The notes: generated by a model not told the origin, from the letters alone. Positions 7,372 through 14,200 are shown, counted from the stretch's first letter. The stretch: DNA of 14,283 nt from JAZLIT01 sp045617525 (GCA_045617525.1 JAZLIT010000177.1:1-14283); one strand, 5' to 3'. A program made the numbers and translations.

Positions 7372-8579
7372 TTTTTAAAGAACTACTAATTCGCTATGGC
7401 GAGCTTTCAACAAAAGGACGTAATAAAAAAGATTTTATCCAACGCTTACGTGAAAACGTACGTTATTCTTTCGCAGATATTGCACCTCTAAAAATACGTG
7501 CTGAACGTGATCGTATGTTTATCGATATCGAAAATGCTGAGAAATTTGACGTGCTAATGAACCGTTTACCAGAAGTTTTCGGTATTCAGTCATTTAGCCC
7601 AGTAGCATCTTGTAGCAAGGATTTAGATGAGATGAAGGCACTTGCATTAGAAATTATGGAAGATTACCGCGACAAGGGTGACATGACATTTAAAGTAGAA
7701 GTGCGCCGTACAGATAAATCATTCCCACTAGACTCACATGAATTACAACGTGAAATGGGTGCAACAATTTTACCTAAATTCGATAATATCTCGGTTAATG
7801 TACGTAATCCAGACGTTTCATTACGCATTGAAGTCCGTGCGGATGCTGTTTATATGATGGCACAAGTTATTCAAGGTGCTGGTGGTATGCCAATCGGTTC
7901 AAACGGTAAATCATTATTAATGCTTTCAGGCGGTATTGATAGCCCAGTAGCAGGTTATTTAATGATGAAACGTGGCGTCCGTCTAGAAGCAATTCACTTC
8001 TTCAGCCCGCCATATACAAGTCAAAATTCCTTACAAAAAGTAAAAGATTTAGCGAATGAATTGACAAAATTTGGAGCTAACATTCGCCTTCATGTTGTCC
8101 CGTTTACAGAGCTGCAGGTGCTAATTAAAGAGCAAATCCCTGAAAACATGTCAATGACATCGACACGTCGAGTGATGATGCAAGTAGCAGATAAATTACG
8201 TGAAGAGGTTGGCGCATTAGCGATTGTTACAGGTGAATCTTTAGGACAAGTAGCATCTCAAACACTTGAAAGCCTAACAGCAATCAATGATGTAACATCT
8301 ACGCCAATATTGCGTCCATTGATCGCGATGGATAAATTAGATATTATTAAAATTGCTGAAAAAATTGGCACGTTTGAAACATCGATCCTACCATATGAAG
8401 ACTGCTGTACAATTTTCACTCCAGCAAGTCCGAAAACAAAGCCGAAATTAGAAAAAGTACAACACTATGAAAGCTTCGCGGAATTCGATGAGTTAATCGA
8501 GCGTGCAGTGAAAAATCGTGAAGTGTATGTATTCCCAGAGAAAAAAGTTAAAGAAGATAAGTTTGCGGATTTATTATAA
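7368..8579 (+). CDS. thiI: tRNA 4-thiouridine synthase ThiI
   Basis: Adenylates U8 of tRNA and replaces its oxygen with sulfur, giving s4U, a near-UV sensor base. The 403 residues comprise an N-terminal ferredoxin-like/THUMP region (about 1-165) and a PP-loop ATPase domain with SGGIDSP (187-193). The C-terminal rhodanese domain of the E. coli enzyme is absent, as in other Bacillus ThiI of about 400 residues. Tandem cysteines C346-C347 in the segment YEDCCTIFTP are candidates for the sulfur-handling residue. The start codon overlaps the nifZ stop by four bases, so desulfurase and acceptor are made together. A strong terminator follows. Confidence 0.97.
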   Translation: MIFKELLIRYGELSTKGRNKKDFIQRLRENVRYSFADIAPLKIRAERDRMFIDIENAEKFDVLMNRLPEVFGIQSFSPVASCSKDLDEMKALALEIMEDYRDKGDMTFKVEVRRTDKSFPLDSHELQREMGATILPKFDNISVNVRNPDVSLRIEVRADAVYMMAQVIQGAGGMPIGSNGKSLLMLSGGIDSPVAGYLMMKRGVRLEAIHFFSPPYTSQNSLQKVKDLANELTKFGANIRLHVVPFTELQVLIKEQIPENMSMTSTRRVMMQVADKLREEVGALAIVTGESLGQVASQTLESLTAINDVTSTPILRPLIAMDKLDIIKIAEKIGTFETSILPYEDCCTIFTPASPKTKPKLEKVQHYESFAEFDELIERAVKNREVYVFPEKKVKEDKFADLL

Positions 8580-8593
8580 GAATTAATGAATAG

Positions 8594-8632
8594 TCGTTAT
8601 CCATTGCCTTAGCGTGGATAACGATTTTTTTT
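8594..8632 (+). terminator. nifZ-thiI terminator
   Basis: A perfect 10-bp stem, TCGTTATCCA (8594-8603) with TGGATAACGA (8615-8624), is followed by eight T. It starts 15 nt after the thiI stop. Confidence 0.92.
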
Positions 8633-8704
8633 GTTTTATTTGTTGTGATAATAGATGTTAGAAAATTTGCGATAATTGCCCATTAATTACCTAAGTATTT
8701 GCAT

Positions 8705-8734
8705 GCATGATTAAAGTGTAAACAGCACAATCTA
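8705..8734 (+). promoter_or_regulatory. possible sigma-G promoter of the SASP gene
   Basis: GCATG (8705-8709) fits the sigma-G -35 consensus GHATR. After 18 nt comes CAATCTA (8728-8734), one mismatch from CATNHTA. SASP genes are transcribed by sigma-G in the forespore, so the site fits the gene. The untranslated leader would be only about 16 nt, which weakens the call. Confidence 0.4.
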
Positions 8735-8756
8735 ATTTCACAAGGAGGTGAGCAAT

Positions 8757-8966
8757 ATGACTTCAAACAATAACAGTTCAAACAAATTACGTGTGCCTGG
8801 TGCACAACAAGCTTTAGATCAAATGAAATATGAAATCGCGCAAGAATTCGGCGTGCAACTTGGACCTGAAGCTTCATCTCGTTCCAACGGGTCTGTTGGT
8901 GGAGAAATTACAAAGCGACTAGTTCAAATGGCGGAGCAACAACTTCGCGGTCGATCAGGTGAATAA
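8757..8966 (+). CDS. sspA: alpha/beta-type small acid-soluble spore protein
   Basis: DNA-coating protein of the dormant spore core; it shifts spore DNA toward an A-like form, protects it from UV and heat, and is degraded at germination. The 69-residue product has the family signature. The GPR protease site lies in MKYEIAQEFGV (cut after the Glu), and the second DNA-binding block reads GGEITKRLVQMAEQQL. An in-frame GTG at 8748 lies inside the Shine-Dalgarno AAGGAGGTG, so the ATG at 8757, 6 nt after it, is the start. It has its own terminator. Genomes carry several near-identical paralogues; the sspA symbol rests on position between thiI and ytcI, as in B. subtilis. Confidence 0.95.
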   Translation: MTSNNNSSNKLRVPGAQQALDQMKYEIAQEFGVQLGPEASSRSNGSVGGEITKRLVQMAEQQLRGRSGE

Positions 8967-8983
8967 TAATTAAATAAATGAAG

Positions 8984-9028
8984 CAAGTGTCTTAAAAATA
9001 GTCTCTATTTTTAAGGTGCTTGTTTTTT
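8984..9028 (+). terminator. SASP gene terminator with G-U pairs
   Basis: Two 18-nt arms (8984-9001 and 9005-9022) pair fully if three consecutive U-G or G-U pairs are allowed at 8988-8990, around a 3-nt loop. Six T follow. It begins 17 nt after the stop. On the opposite strand those three pairs become mismatches, so it is directional. Confidence 0.85.
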
Positions 9029-9110
9029 ATTTTATTTTTTCTGAAAAATTAATTTATATACATTTTAATCGCAAATTAGCTTATTTATACGATATTTTCG
9101 TAAAATAACT

Positions 9111-9139
9111 TTGAATTTCGGTTAATTTTTCTCTATACT
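9111..9139 (+). promoter_or_regulatory. ytcI sigma-A promoter
   Basis: TTGAAT (9111-9116) and TATACT (9134-9139) are 17 nt apart, giving a start near 9146 and a leader of about 32 nt. Upstream, TACGA (9088-9092) and TCGTA (9098-9102) form a short inverted repeat that could be an operator, but I recognise no regulator. Confidence 0.75.
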
Positions 9140-9177
9140 AATTAATAAGGGAATGGAAAAATTAGGGGGGATTTTAA

Positions 9178-10770
9178 ATGGCGACAGATTTAATAGCACC
9201 TACTGTTTATAATATGGTGGATGAAATCGAGCAACATGCGAAGGGTGATCAAAAAATTGCACTCATCGTATTGGATGAAAATGGACAAGAGACAACATAT
9301 ACATATAAACAAATCATAAATCGAGCCAATCAAATAGCCAATGTACTAACTAATAGTGGTCTACAAATAGGCGATATAGTATTAATCATGTTACCGCGTT
9401 CTGTAGAAGCGTATGCAACGTATATAGGTGCTTTAAAAGCAGGTATTACCATTATCCCTAGCTCTGATCAATTACGCGCAGGCGATATTGATTATCGTGT
9501 TGGACATGCTGGAGCAAAGGCGATTATTGTACATGAAAATTATTTAACTGAATTAGAAAAGGCAGAAAGTTTTGCAAAAGTGACACTTTTTATTGTTGGT
9601 GATGCCAAGGATAAAAGTAAAACAGGCATTTATTTAAATGAAGATGTAGAAGGAGCTTCGGAACATTTTGAAGGTCGTGAAGTTAATTCTACGACGAAAG
9701 CGTTTCTTGCCTATACAAGTGGGACAACGGGTTCACCTAAAGGTGCAGTACATACGCATGCGTGGGGTTACGCTCATTTACGTACGACGGCTAAAAGTTG
9801 GCTCGGAGTTGAAGAGGGCGATGTTGTTTGGGCAACAGCTGCACCGGGCTGGCAAAAATGGATTTGGAGTCCTTTTTTAGCTGTTTTAGGAAGTGGTGCA
9901 ACGGCATTTGTGTATAAGGGGAAGTTTGAGGCAACAGTCTTTTTGCAACTGATTGAGCGATATTCGGTGAATGTGCTTTGTTGTACACCGACAGAGTATC
10001 GCTTAATGATTAAAAAAGATAATTTATCAAATTTTAAATTCCCACAATTACGAAGTGCTGTTTCAGCTGGAGAGCCTTTAAATCGTGAGGTAATCGAGCG
10101 CTTCAAAGAGGCGTTTGATGTGCAAGTTCGGGATGGTTATGGGCAAACGGAAAATACTTTACTTGTAGGTACGTTAATTGGAATGGAACCTCGCCCTGGA
10201 TCGATGGGGAAACCTACACCAGGCAATCATGTTGATCTAATTAATGGATTTGGCGAAATTGTGGCAATAGGCGAAGTAGGCGATATTGCTGTGCATAGGA
10301 ATACACCGGCATTATTTAAAGGATATTATAAAGAGCCAGAACGAACATCGATGCAATTTAGAGGAGATTGGTATGTAACAGGGGACCGTGCACGAAAAGA
10401 TGAAGATGGTTATTTTTGGTTTGAAGGTCGAAGTGATGATATGATTATTTCTGCTGGCTATACAATTGGGCCGTTTGAGATAGAGGACGCGTTATTAAAG
10501 CATCCACTCGTGCAAGAATGTGCAGTAGTCGCAAGTCCAGATGAAATCCGAGGAAGTATTGTAAAGGCATTTGTGGTTTTAAAGGACTTCGCACAGGCAC
10601 AACGGGAAGGTATTATTAAAGAGTTACAAGACCATGTAAAAGCAGTTGTGGCGCCATATAGCTATCCACGTAAGATTGAATTTTTAGAGGAGTTGCCTAA
10701 GACGATTTCTGGGAAAATACGCCGTGTTGAGTTAAGAAAGCGCGAAGCATTAGTTAATGGTTTAATTTAA
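9178..10770 (+). CDS. ytcI: AMP-dependent acyl-CoA synthetase-like protein
   Basis: ANL-superfamily enzyme expected to activate a carboxylic acid as an acyl-AMP and transfer it to CoA; the acid is not known. The 530 residues carry the complete motif set: phosphate loop YTSGTTGSPKG (179-189), VRDGYGQTEN (317-326), TGDRARKDEDGYFWFEGRSD (401-420) with the domain-hinge region after it, and C-terminal catalytic K513 in ISGKIRR. The segment ATAAPGWQKWIW (219-230) resembles medium-chain acyl-CoA synthetases more than acetate enzymes, so a medium- or branched-chain fatty acid is a reasonable guess. AGGGGGG lies about 7 nt before the ATG. It is monocistronic, with a strong promoter and a terminator. 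Its position after sspA matches B. subtilis ytcI. Confidence 0.88.
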   Translation: MATDLIAPTVYNMVDEIEQHAKGDQKIALIVLDENGQETTYTYKQIINRANQIANVLTNSGLQIGDIVLIMLPRSVEAYATYIGALKAGITIIPSSDQLRAGDIDYRVGHAGAKAIIVHENYLTELEKAESFAKVTLFIVGDAKDKSKTGIYLNEDVEGASEHFEGREVNSTTKAFLAYTSGTTGSPKGAVHTHAWGYAHLRTTAKSWLGVEEGDVVWATAAPGWQKWIWSPFLAVLGSGATAFVYKGKFEATVFLQLIERYSVNVLCCTPTEYRLMIKKDNLSNFKFPQLRSAVSAGEPLNREVIERFKEAFDVQVRDGYGQTENTLLVGTLIGMEPRPGSMGKPTPGNHVDLINGFGEIVAIGEVGDIAVHRNTPALFKGYYKEPERTSMQFRGDWYVTGDRARKDEDGYFWFEGRSDDMIISAGYTIGPFEIEDALLKHPLVQECAVVASPDEIRGSIVKAFVVLKDFAQAQREGIIKELQDHVKAVVAPYSYPRKIEFLEELPKTISGKIRRVELRKREALVNGLI

Positions 10771-10802
10771 TCAACTATCGGTACCTTTATTTTATAGTGA
10801 AG

Positions 10803-10837
10803 AAGCCACTTTTTTTAGAAAGTAGCTTTTTCTTTTT
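10803..10837 (+). terminator. ytcI terminator
   Basis: AAGC-C-ACTTT (10803-10812) pairs with AAAGT-A-GCTT (10819-10828) with one internal mismatch, followed by TTTCTTTTT-type sequence. It is 32 nt past the stop. Confidence 0.7.
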
Positions 10838-10855
10838 GTTTACAGGCAAAGAAAG

Positions 10856-10885
10856 TTGCATAACAAGGAGCCACTCTAGTAAAAT
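10856..10885 (+). promoter_or_regulatory. tpx promoter
   Basis: TTGCAT (10856-10861) and TAAAAT (10880-10885) with an 18-nt spacer lie 26 nt upstream of the tpx start, giving a short leader that still contains the AAGGAGG ribosome site. Confidence 0.55.
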
Positions 10886-10911
10886 AAGGGAATAAATAAG
10901 GAGGCGTTATT

Positions 10912-11415
10912 ATGGTACAAACAACATTCAAACATAATCCAGTTACCCTTTTAGGGAACGAAGTAAAAGTAGGGGAAAAAGCTCCTGATTTTACAGTATT
11001 AGCAAACGATTTATCTCCAGTTTCTTTAAAGGATTCAGAAGGTAAAATTCGTTTATTCTCAGTAGTACCTTCTTTAGATACAGGTGTTTGTGACCAACAA
11101 ACACGTAAATTCAATGAAGCTGCAGTTGAACTAGGTGAAAATGTAGTGATTTACACAGTTTCAATGGATTTACCATTTGCACAAAAACGTTGGTGCGGTG
11201 CTGCTGGAATCGAAGCAGTACAAACTGTTTCAGATCACCGTGAAGCATCATTTGGACAAGCTTACGGCGTTTTAATCGAATCTTTACGCTTATTAACACG
11301 TTCTGTATTCGTAGTTGATGCAGAAGGTACAGTTACATATGTAGAATACGTATCTGAAGCAACGGATCATCCAAATTACGACGCTGCTATTGAAGCCGTT
11401 AAAGCATTAGCGTAA
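10912..11415 (+). CDS. tpx: thiol peroxidase Tpx
   Basis: Atypical 2-Cys peroxiredoxin that reduces hydrogen peroxide and alkyl hydroperoxides in the cytosol, recycled by thioredoxin. The 167 residues match the family length. The peroxidatic cysteine is C60 in PSLDTGVCDQQTRKFNE, and the resolving cysteine is C95 in FAQKRWCGAAG, the spacing typical of Tpx. A strong AAGGAGG lies about 8 nt before the ATG. The gene uses many frequent, regular codons, in keeping with high expression. It has its own promoter and is followed by two hairpins. The order ytcI-tpx-ytxK is conserved in Bacillus relatives as far as I recall. Confidence 0.97.
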   Translation: MVQTTFKHNPVTLLGNEVKVGEKAPDFTVLANDLSPVSLKDSEGKIRLFSVVPSLDTGVCDQQTRKFNEAAVELGENVVIYTVSMDLPFAQKRWCGAAGIEAVQTVSDHREASFGQAYGVLIESLRLLTRSVFVVDAEGTVTYVEYVSEATDHPNYDAAIEAVKALA

Positions 11416-11450
11416 TCACTTTGTTTTTTTCGGAAACTATTGTAAAGTGA
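11416..11450 (+). repeat. inverted repeat right after tpx stop
   Basis: TCACTTT (11416-11422) and AAAGTGA (11444-11450) can pair around a 21-nt loop that contains a T-run. It begins at the base after the tpx stop and precedes the real terminator hairpin. Its role is unclear; it may be an RNA end-protection or pause element, or chance. Confidence 0.35.
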
Positions 11451-11467
11451 ATAGAGTAATAAATGAG

Positions 11468-11501
11468 CCCACTCAATTTTTTTTGAGTGGGTTGTTCATT
11501 T
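11468..11501 (+). terminator. tpx terminator
   Basis: A perfect 9-bp stem, CCCACTCAA (11468-11476) with TTGAGTGGG (11483-11491), has a six-T loop and a TTGTTCATTT tail. Outer AATGA/TCATT bases could lengthen it. It ends just before the ytxK ribosome site, so ytxK must either be reached by readthrough or have a promoter I could not identify. Confidence 0.75.
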
Positions 11502-11516
11502 GAAAGGAAGTTCGGA

Positions 11517-12446
11517 ATGGATAAATTTGAGTATATTTTTAACTTTATTAATAAACGTGCTAGCGAAGTTGAGGCTGAGCAGCAATCATCATTTTTAGAT
11601 GGTGTCATTGAAGCACTTGAGGAAACATTAGATGGAAAATATGAGTGGCAAGTTGAAGGCGCAACGCAGGAGGATATGCGTAAAGCAATTCAAATTGCAA
11701 TTTTAAAAGGCATGCGCCAATCGAGCCAACCGAATCACCAAATGACGCCGGATTCACTAGGGCTTTTAATTGGTTATTTTGTGGAGCAATTTTTAGATTT
11801 ACAGCTAGGAGAAGGTAAAATTACTGTATTAGATCCTGCTGTGGGTACCGGTAATTTATTAATTACGGTGATGAATTTATTAAATGGTAAGGTAAATGCA
11901 AGTGCAGTTGAAGTAGATGAGTTATTGATTCGTCTAGCAGCTGCGACAGCGGATTTAGTGAATCAACCTGTGGAGCTTTATCGTCAAGATGCACTTGAAA
12001 AGCTATTAATTGATCCTGTGGATGCCGTTATATGTGATTTACCTGTTGGCTATTATCCAAATGATGAAGTGGCACTTGATTATGAACTGTGTGCTACTGA
12101 AGGAATGAGCTATGCCCATCATTTATTTATTGAACAATCGATGAATCATTTAAAACCGGGCGGGTTTGGCTTCTTCCTTGTTCCAGGGAATTTATTTGAA
12201 TCAGAGCAAGCTAAGCAATTACACAAATACTTAAAGCAGCACACATGGATTCAAGCTGTTATTCAATTACCTGAAGGGATTTTCTCAAGCAAGGCGCATG
12301 AGAAGAGTATTTTAATTCTTCAAAAGCAAAGTGAAGCGCTACGTGCACCTCGTGAAGTACTATTAGCCAAAGTGCCAAATATGTCGAATAAGGAAGCTTT
12401 AGCAATGTTCTTTGAAAAAGTGCAAATTTGGAAAGAGCAGAAATAA
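11517..12446 (+). CDS. ytxK: solitary N6-methylase-fold SAM-dependent methyltransferase
   Basis: Class I methyltransferase resembling the HsdM catalytic core of type I restriction systems, but with no restriction or specificity subunit nearby; its substrate is unknown to me. The 309 residues have an N-terminal helical part (1-75), the SAM-binding motif I VLDPAVGTGN (104-113), an acidic motif II (AVEVDE, 130-135) and DLPVGYYP (174-181) where adenine methylases have [DN]PP[YFW]. A LKPGGFGFFLVPGNLF block follows. The second Pro and the aromatic of motif IV are replaced, so DNA adenine methylation should not be assumed. The frame is open ten codons upstream, overlapping the terminator hairpin; ATG at 11517, 6 nt after AAAGGAAG, is preferred. 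Confidence 0.85.
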   Translation: MDKFEYIFNFINKRASEVEAEQQSSFLDGVIEALEETLDGKYEWQVEGATQEDMRKAIQIAILKGMRQSSQPNHQMTPDSLGLLIGYFVEQFLDLQLGEGKITVLDPAVGTGNLLITVMNLLNGKVNASAVEVDELLIRLAAATADLVNQPVELYRQDALEKLLIDPVDAVICDLPVGYYPNDEVALDYELCATEGMSYAHHLFIEQSMNHLKPGGFGFFLVPGNLFESEQAKQLHKYLKQHTWIQAVIQLPEGIFSSKAHEKSILILQKQSEALRAPREVLLAKVPNMSNKEALAMFFEKVQIWKEQK

Positions 12447-12459
12447 GCTGAAATTTAGA

Positions 12460-12510
12460 GTATCCTGTAGTTGCTAAATAGAGATTTAGCGGCTATGGGG
12501 TATTTTCTTT
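12460..12510 (+). terminator. ytxK terminator with many G-U pairs
   Basis: Two 20-nt arms (12460-12479 and 12484-12503) pair end to end if six U-G or G-U pairs are allowed, with a perfect GCTAAAT/ATTTAGC tip and AGAG loop. TTTCTTT follows. The wobbles become mismatches on the other strand, so the signal works rightward. It lies 13 nt after the ytxK stop. Confidence 0.8.
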
Positions 12511-12528
12511 ATAATAAAGTAAATATCC

Positions 12529-12556
12529 CGAAACTTTAAGTGGTAATATTCGTATA
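12529..12556 (+). promoter_or_regulatory. ECF-sigma (sigma-W-like) promoter
   Basis: CGAAAC (12529-12534), exactly 16 nt, then CGTATA (12551-12556). Sigma-W type ECF promoters are TGAAAC-N16-CGTA, so only one base differs. A TATAAT overlaps at 12555-12560 but lacks a usable -35. The predicted start is near 12563, about 50 nt before the gene. Confidence 0.55.
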
Positions 12557-12614
12557 TAATACTGATAGGCCTTCAGAAATTATTGTAGGCGCCTTAGACG
12601 AGGAGTGATCAAAT

Positions 12615-13175
12615 ATGTTACGTAAATTATTTGAAAGCCGTAATAATAGTGTTTGGTTAATTATGGCCTTTGTTGTTATGATGATGGGTATGTTAGTGGC
12701 AATATTTGCGCCAATGGTTACAACATTATCACGTTTTCAGTGGGACACAAAAATTGGATTTTCACCGAGTGGAAGTGCAATGTGGTTTATGTTTTTAGCG
12801 TTTTTAGCATTAACTCTTGGTTGTTACTTTATTTATAAGTTATCGAATAAATCTCAGCGAATCACGGCAGGTATCTTAGGTGTATTCTTTTTCGGATTAA
12901 TTTCATTTATTTCTTACAACCAATATATTTACGTCGATAATGCTTATATTGAGGTAGGTACTGGATTTGGTGGGAAGCAATATGCTTGGACTGAGGTAAA
13001 AGAGGCTTCTTATTATAGCACAGCCGATGGTATTGAATCTTACGTATTGAAAATGGATGATTCGAAGGAAGTTGAAGTCGTATTTGGTGGTCTATTAAAC
13101 AGCGGGGCGAAAGTTCATATTAGACGATCTGTAGAAGCGGCAGGTATTGTCGTCGTAGATAAACGTGATTTATAA
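12615..13175 (+). CDS. membrane protein, three helices plus C-terminal soluble domain
   Basis: I do not recognise a named family. The 186 residues contain three predicted transmembrane helices (about 13-36, 55-75 and 83-101). An 85-residue soluble tail follows, with alternating hydrophobic strands (YIYVDNAYIEVG, YAWTEVKEASYY, VLKMDDSKEVEVVF) and a final helix (HIRRSVEAAGIVV). Strand pattern and position after helices recall bacterial PH-type (bPH) domains of membrane stress proteins; this is inference. The first helix is hydrophobic from residue 13 without a clear signal cleavage site. GAGGAGTGAT lies 6 nt before the ATG. The upstream ECF-like promoter suggests induction by envelope stress. 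It is the last gene of the rightward block before a convergent uspA-type gene. Confidence 0.8.
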   Translation: MLRKLFESRNNSVWLIMAFVVMMMGMLVAIFAPMVTTLSRFQWDTKIGFSPSGSAMWFMFLAFLALTLGCYFIYKLSNKSQRITAGILGVFFFGLISFISYNQYIYVDNAYIEVGTGFGGKQYAWTEVKEASYYSTADGIESYVLKMDDSKEVEVVFGGLLNSGAKVHIRRSVEAAGIVVVDKRDL

Positions 13176-13186
13176 AAGTAAACGAT

Positions 13187-13393
13187 ACATAAAAAGTAGC
13201 CCTCCGGTTTACTTACTTTTTAAATGACAAATTTGAAAAATAAGGCACTTTCTGTTCGAATTGAACGGAAAGTGCCTTATTCCTTAATTTTTATTCGCTT
13301 CAGGTTGACTGCGAATATCGTTGTGGTTCCTTATGTGTGCATAAATGGACTTCTTCAGTGCCCTCATTTAAATCGAAGGGCTACTTTTTATGT
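13187..13393. repeat. 207-bp interval with 17-bp terminal inverted repeats
   Basis: ACATAAAAAGTAGCCCT (13187-13203) recurs exactly inverted at 13377-13393. Between them lie a 19-bp hairpin (13239-13281) and two small hairpins (ATTCGC/GCGAAT at 13293-13316 and TTATG/CATAA at 13331-13344). No open frame inside looks real. The layout resembles a MITE-like non-coding element or a folded 3' region between two convergent genes. I see no target-site duplication. Confidence 0.45.
13239..13293. terminator. strong hairpin terminator between convergent genes
   Basis: Two 19-nt arms (13239-13257 and 13263-13281) pair with one G-U and no bulge, around loop GAATT. A T-rich stretch follows on both strands (TTAATTTTT on plus, TTTTTC on minus). 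It lies 63 nt after the membrane protein gene and about 120 nt after the uspA-type gene. An upstream AAGTAAAC/GTTTACTT pair (13176-13183, 13207-13214) could add a weaker hairpin. Confidence 0.85.
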
Positions 13394-13400
13394 GCTTAGA

Positions 13401-13847
13401 TCACTCTGGCGTACGGATTACAAGTACGTCACAGCTAGCAGAGCGTACGATTGCTTCAGATACAGAACCGATTAAGAAACGCTCAACAGCATTTAAACCA
13501 GTAGCACCACATACGATTAAGTCTGCTTCTACAACTTTAGAAAGTTCTTTTGTAATAATATTTTTAGGAGAGCCGTATTCGATTACAACTTCAACATTTG
13601 TAAGACCTGCTTCATTAGCTTGTGCTTTATAGCCACTAAGTAATTCTTCAGAGTGCTTTTGAGCGCGCTCTGCAATTGAACGATCATATGCTTCGATAGC
13701 AGCGAATGAACGCGTATCAATAACGTTAACTAAGTGAAGAGTTGAACCCTCGTTACGACGAGATACGTCAATTGATTTACGGAATGCGTATTCGGCCTCT
13801 TTTGAACCGTCAACTGCAACTACGATATTTTTATAATAATTAGCCAT
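13401..13847 (-). CDS. universal stress protein, UspA family
   Basis: Small cytosolic nucleotide-binding protein of the UspA fold, usually induced by starvation or stress; the exact role is not predictable. The 148 residues open with the core strand YKNIVVAVDGSKEAEYA and end with the ATP-binding signature G-x2-G-x9-G-S (G114, G117, G127, S128) in VCGATGLNAVERFLIGSVSE, so it belongs to the ATP-binding subgroup. Two ATGs lie close together. The one at 13853 is only 2 nt from GGAGG, while the one at 13847 is 8 nt from it and is preferred; the alternative adds Met-Ala. An extended -10 promoter lies just upstream, and the gene is divergent from ald. Confidence 0.9.
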   Translation of the reverse strand: MANYYKNIVVAVDGSKEAEYAFRKSIDVSRRNEGSTLHLVNVIDTRSFAAIEAYDRSIAERAQKHSEELLSGYKAQANEAGLTNVEVVIEYGSPKNIITKELSKVVEADLIVCGATGLNAVERFLIGSVSEAIVRSASCDVLVIRTPE

Positions 13848-13879
13848 TGCCATTTCCTCCCTTACTTATCTATACTTTC

Positions 13880-13888
13880 ATTATAACA
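13880..13888 (-). promoter_or_regulatory. uspA-type gene promoter (extended -10)
   Basis: On the minus strand TGTTATAAT reads across plus positions 13888-13880, a perfect -10 with extended TGn. The -35 region (ATTTCA at 17 nt) is weak. The start would be near 13873, about 26 nt before the start codon. Confidence 0.55.
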
Positions 13889-14171
13889 AATGATTTAAAA
13901 TTTGAAATAACAAGAAAATAAATGAATTTTATGTATAAAGAAAAATGTGTAGATAAATCAGAAGAAAAATGCATGAAACAGCGATTTTAAAATGTGACAT
14001 AATTGTGTAAGTAGTATATAAGTGAAAAGATAGTGTATTTTCAATCAGTTTAGCAATTGTAACGCTAGGATTAATTACATAAGAATGTAACAGTGAAGAG
14101 GAAAATGAATTTTTACTAAAGGAAGTAGAAATCTATTTACCGGAAAATTTATAAAATTAAAATAATAAAAC
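13889..14171. other. AT-rich divergent intergenic region
   Basis: Nearly 400 nt separate the uspA-type gene from ald. Outside the two promoters the sequence is very AT-rich and holds no supported gene. A 22-codon frame at about 13922 lacks a ribosome site. A CodY-like 15-mer (14135-14149, 11 of 15 matches by eye) and several short TGTAA/TGTGA repeats are visible but not assignable. It may hold binding sites for an ald regulator. Confidence 0.4.
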
Positions 14172-14200
14172 TTATCATTTAACAATTAAATTGGTAAAAT
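14172..14200 (+). promoter_or_regulatory. candidate ald promoter
   Basis: TTATCA (14172-14177) and TAAAAT (14195-14200) are 17 nt apart, and TGG directly before the -10 gives an extended element. The leader would be about 45 nt. Confidence 0.5.

Noticed and set aside
9774..10106. Leftward open frames inside the acyl-CoA synthetase gene
   Set aside because: Antisense shadows of a gene with complete family motifs; no ribosome site or known domain.
11517..12446. Type I restriction-modification system suggested by the HsdM-like fold
   Set aside because: No HsdR or HsdS gene beside it, motif IV is altered, and the location matches the conserved chromosomal ytxK locus.
13187..13393. Insertion sequence remnant
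   Set aside because: No transposase coding remains and no target duplication is visible; retained only as an inverted-repeat interval.
13224..13632. Rightward frames overlapping the inverted-repeat interval and the end of the uspA-type gene
   Set aside because: Composition is not protein-like, and they run through the terminator hairpin and antisense to a well-supported gene.
13922..13990. Possible 22-residue peptide with two cysteines
   Set aside because: No Shine-Dalgarno and highly AT-rich; open frames of this size occur by chance.
14135..14149. CodY-like box before ald
   Set aside because: About 11 of 15 matches to the palindromic consensus, with only one perfect half, in AT-rich DNA; too weak to call.
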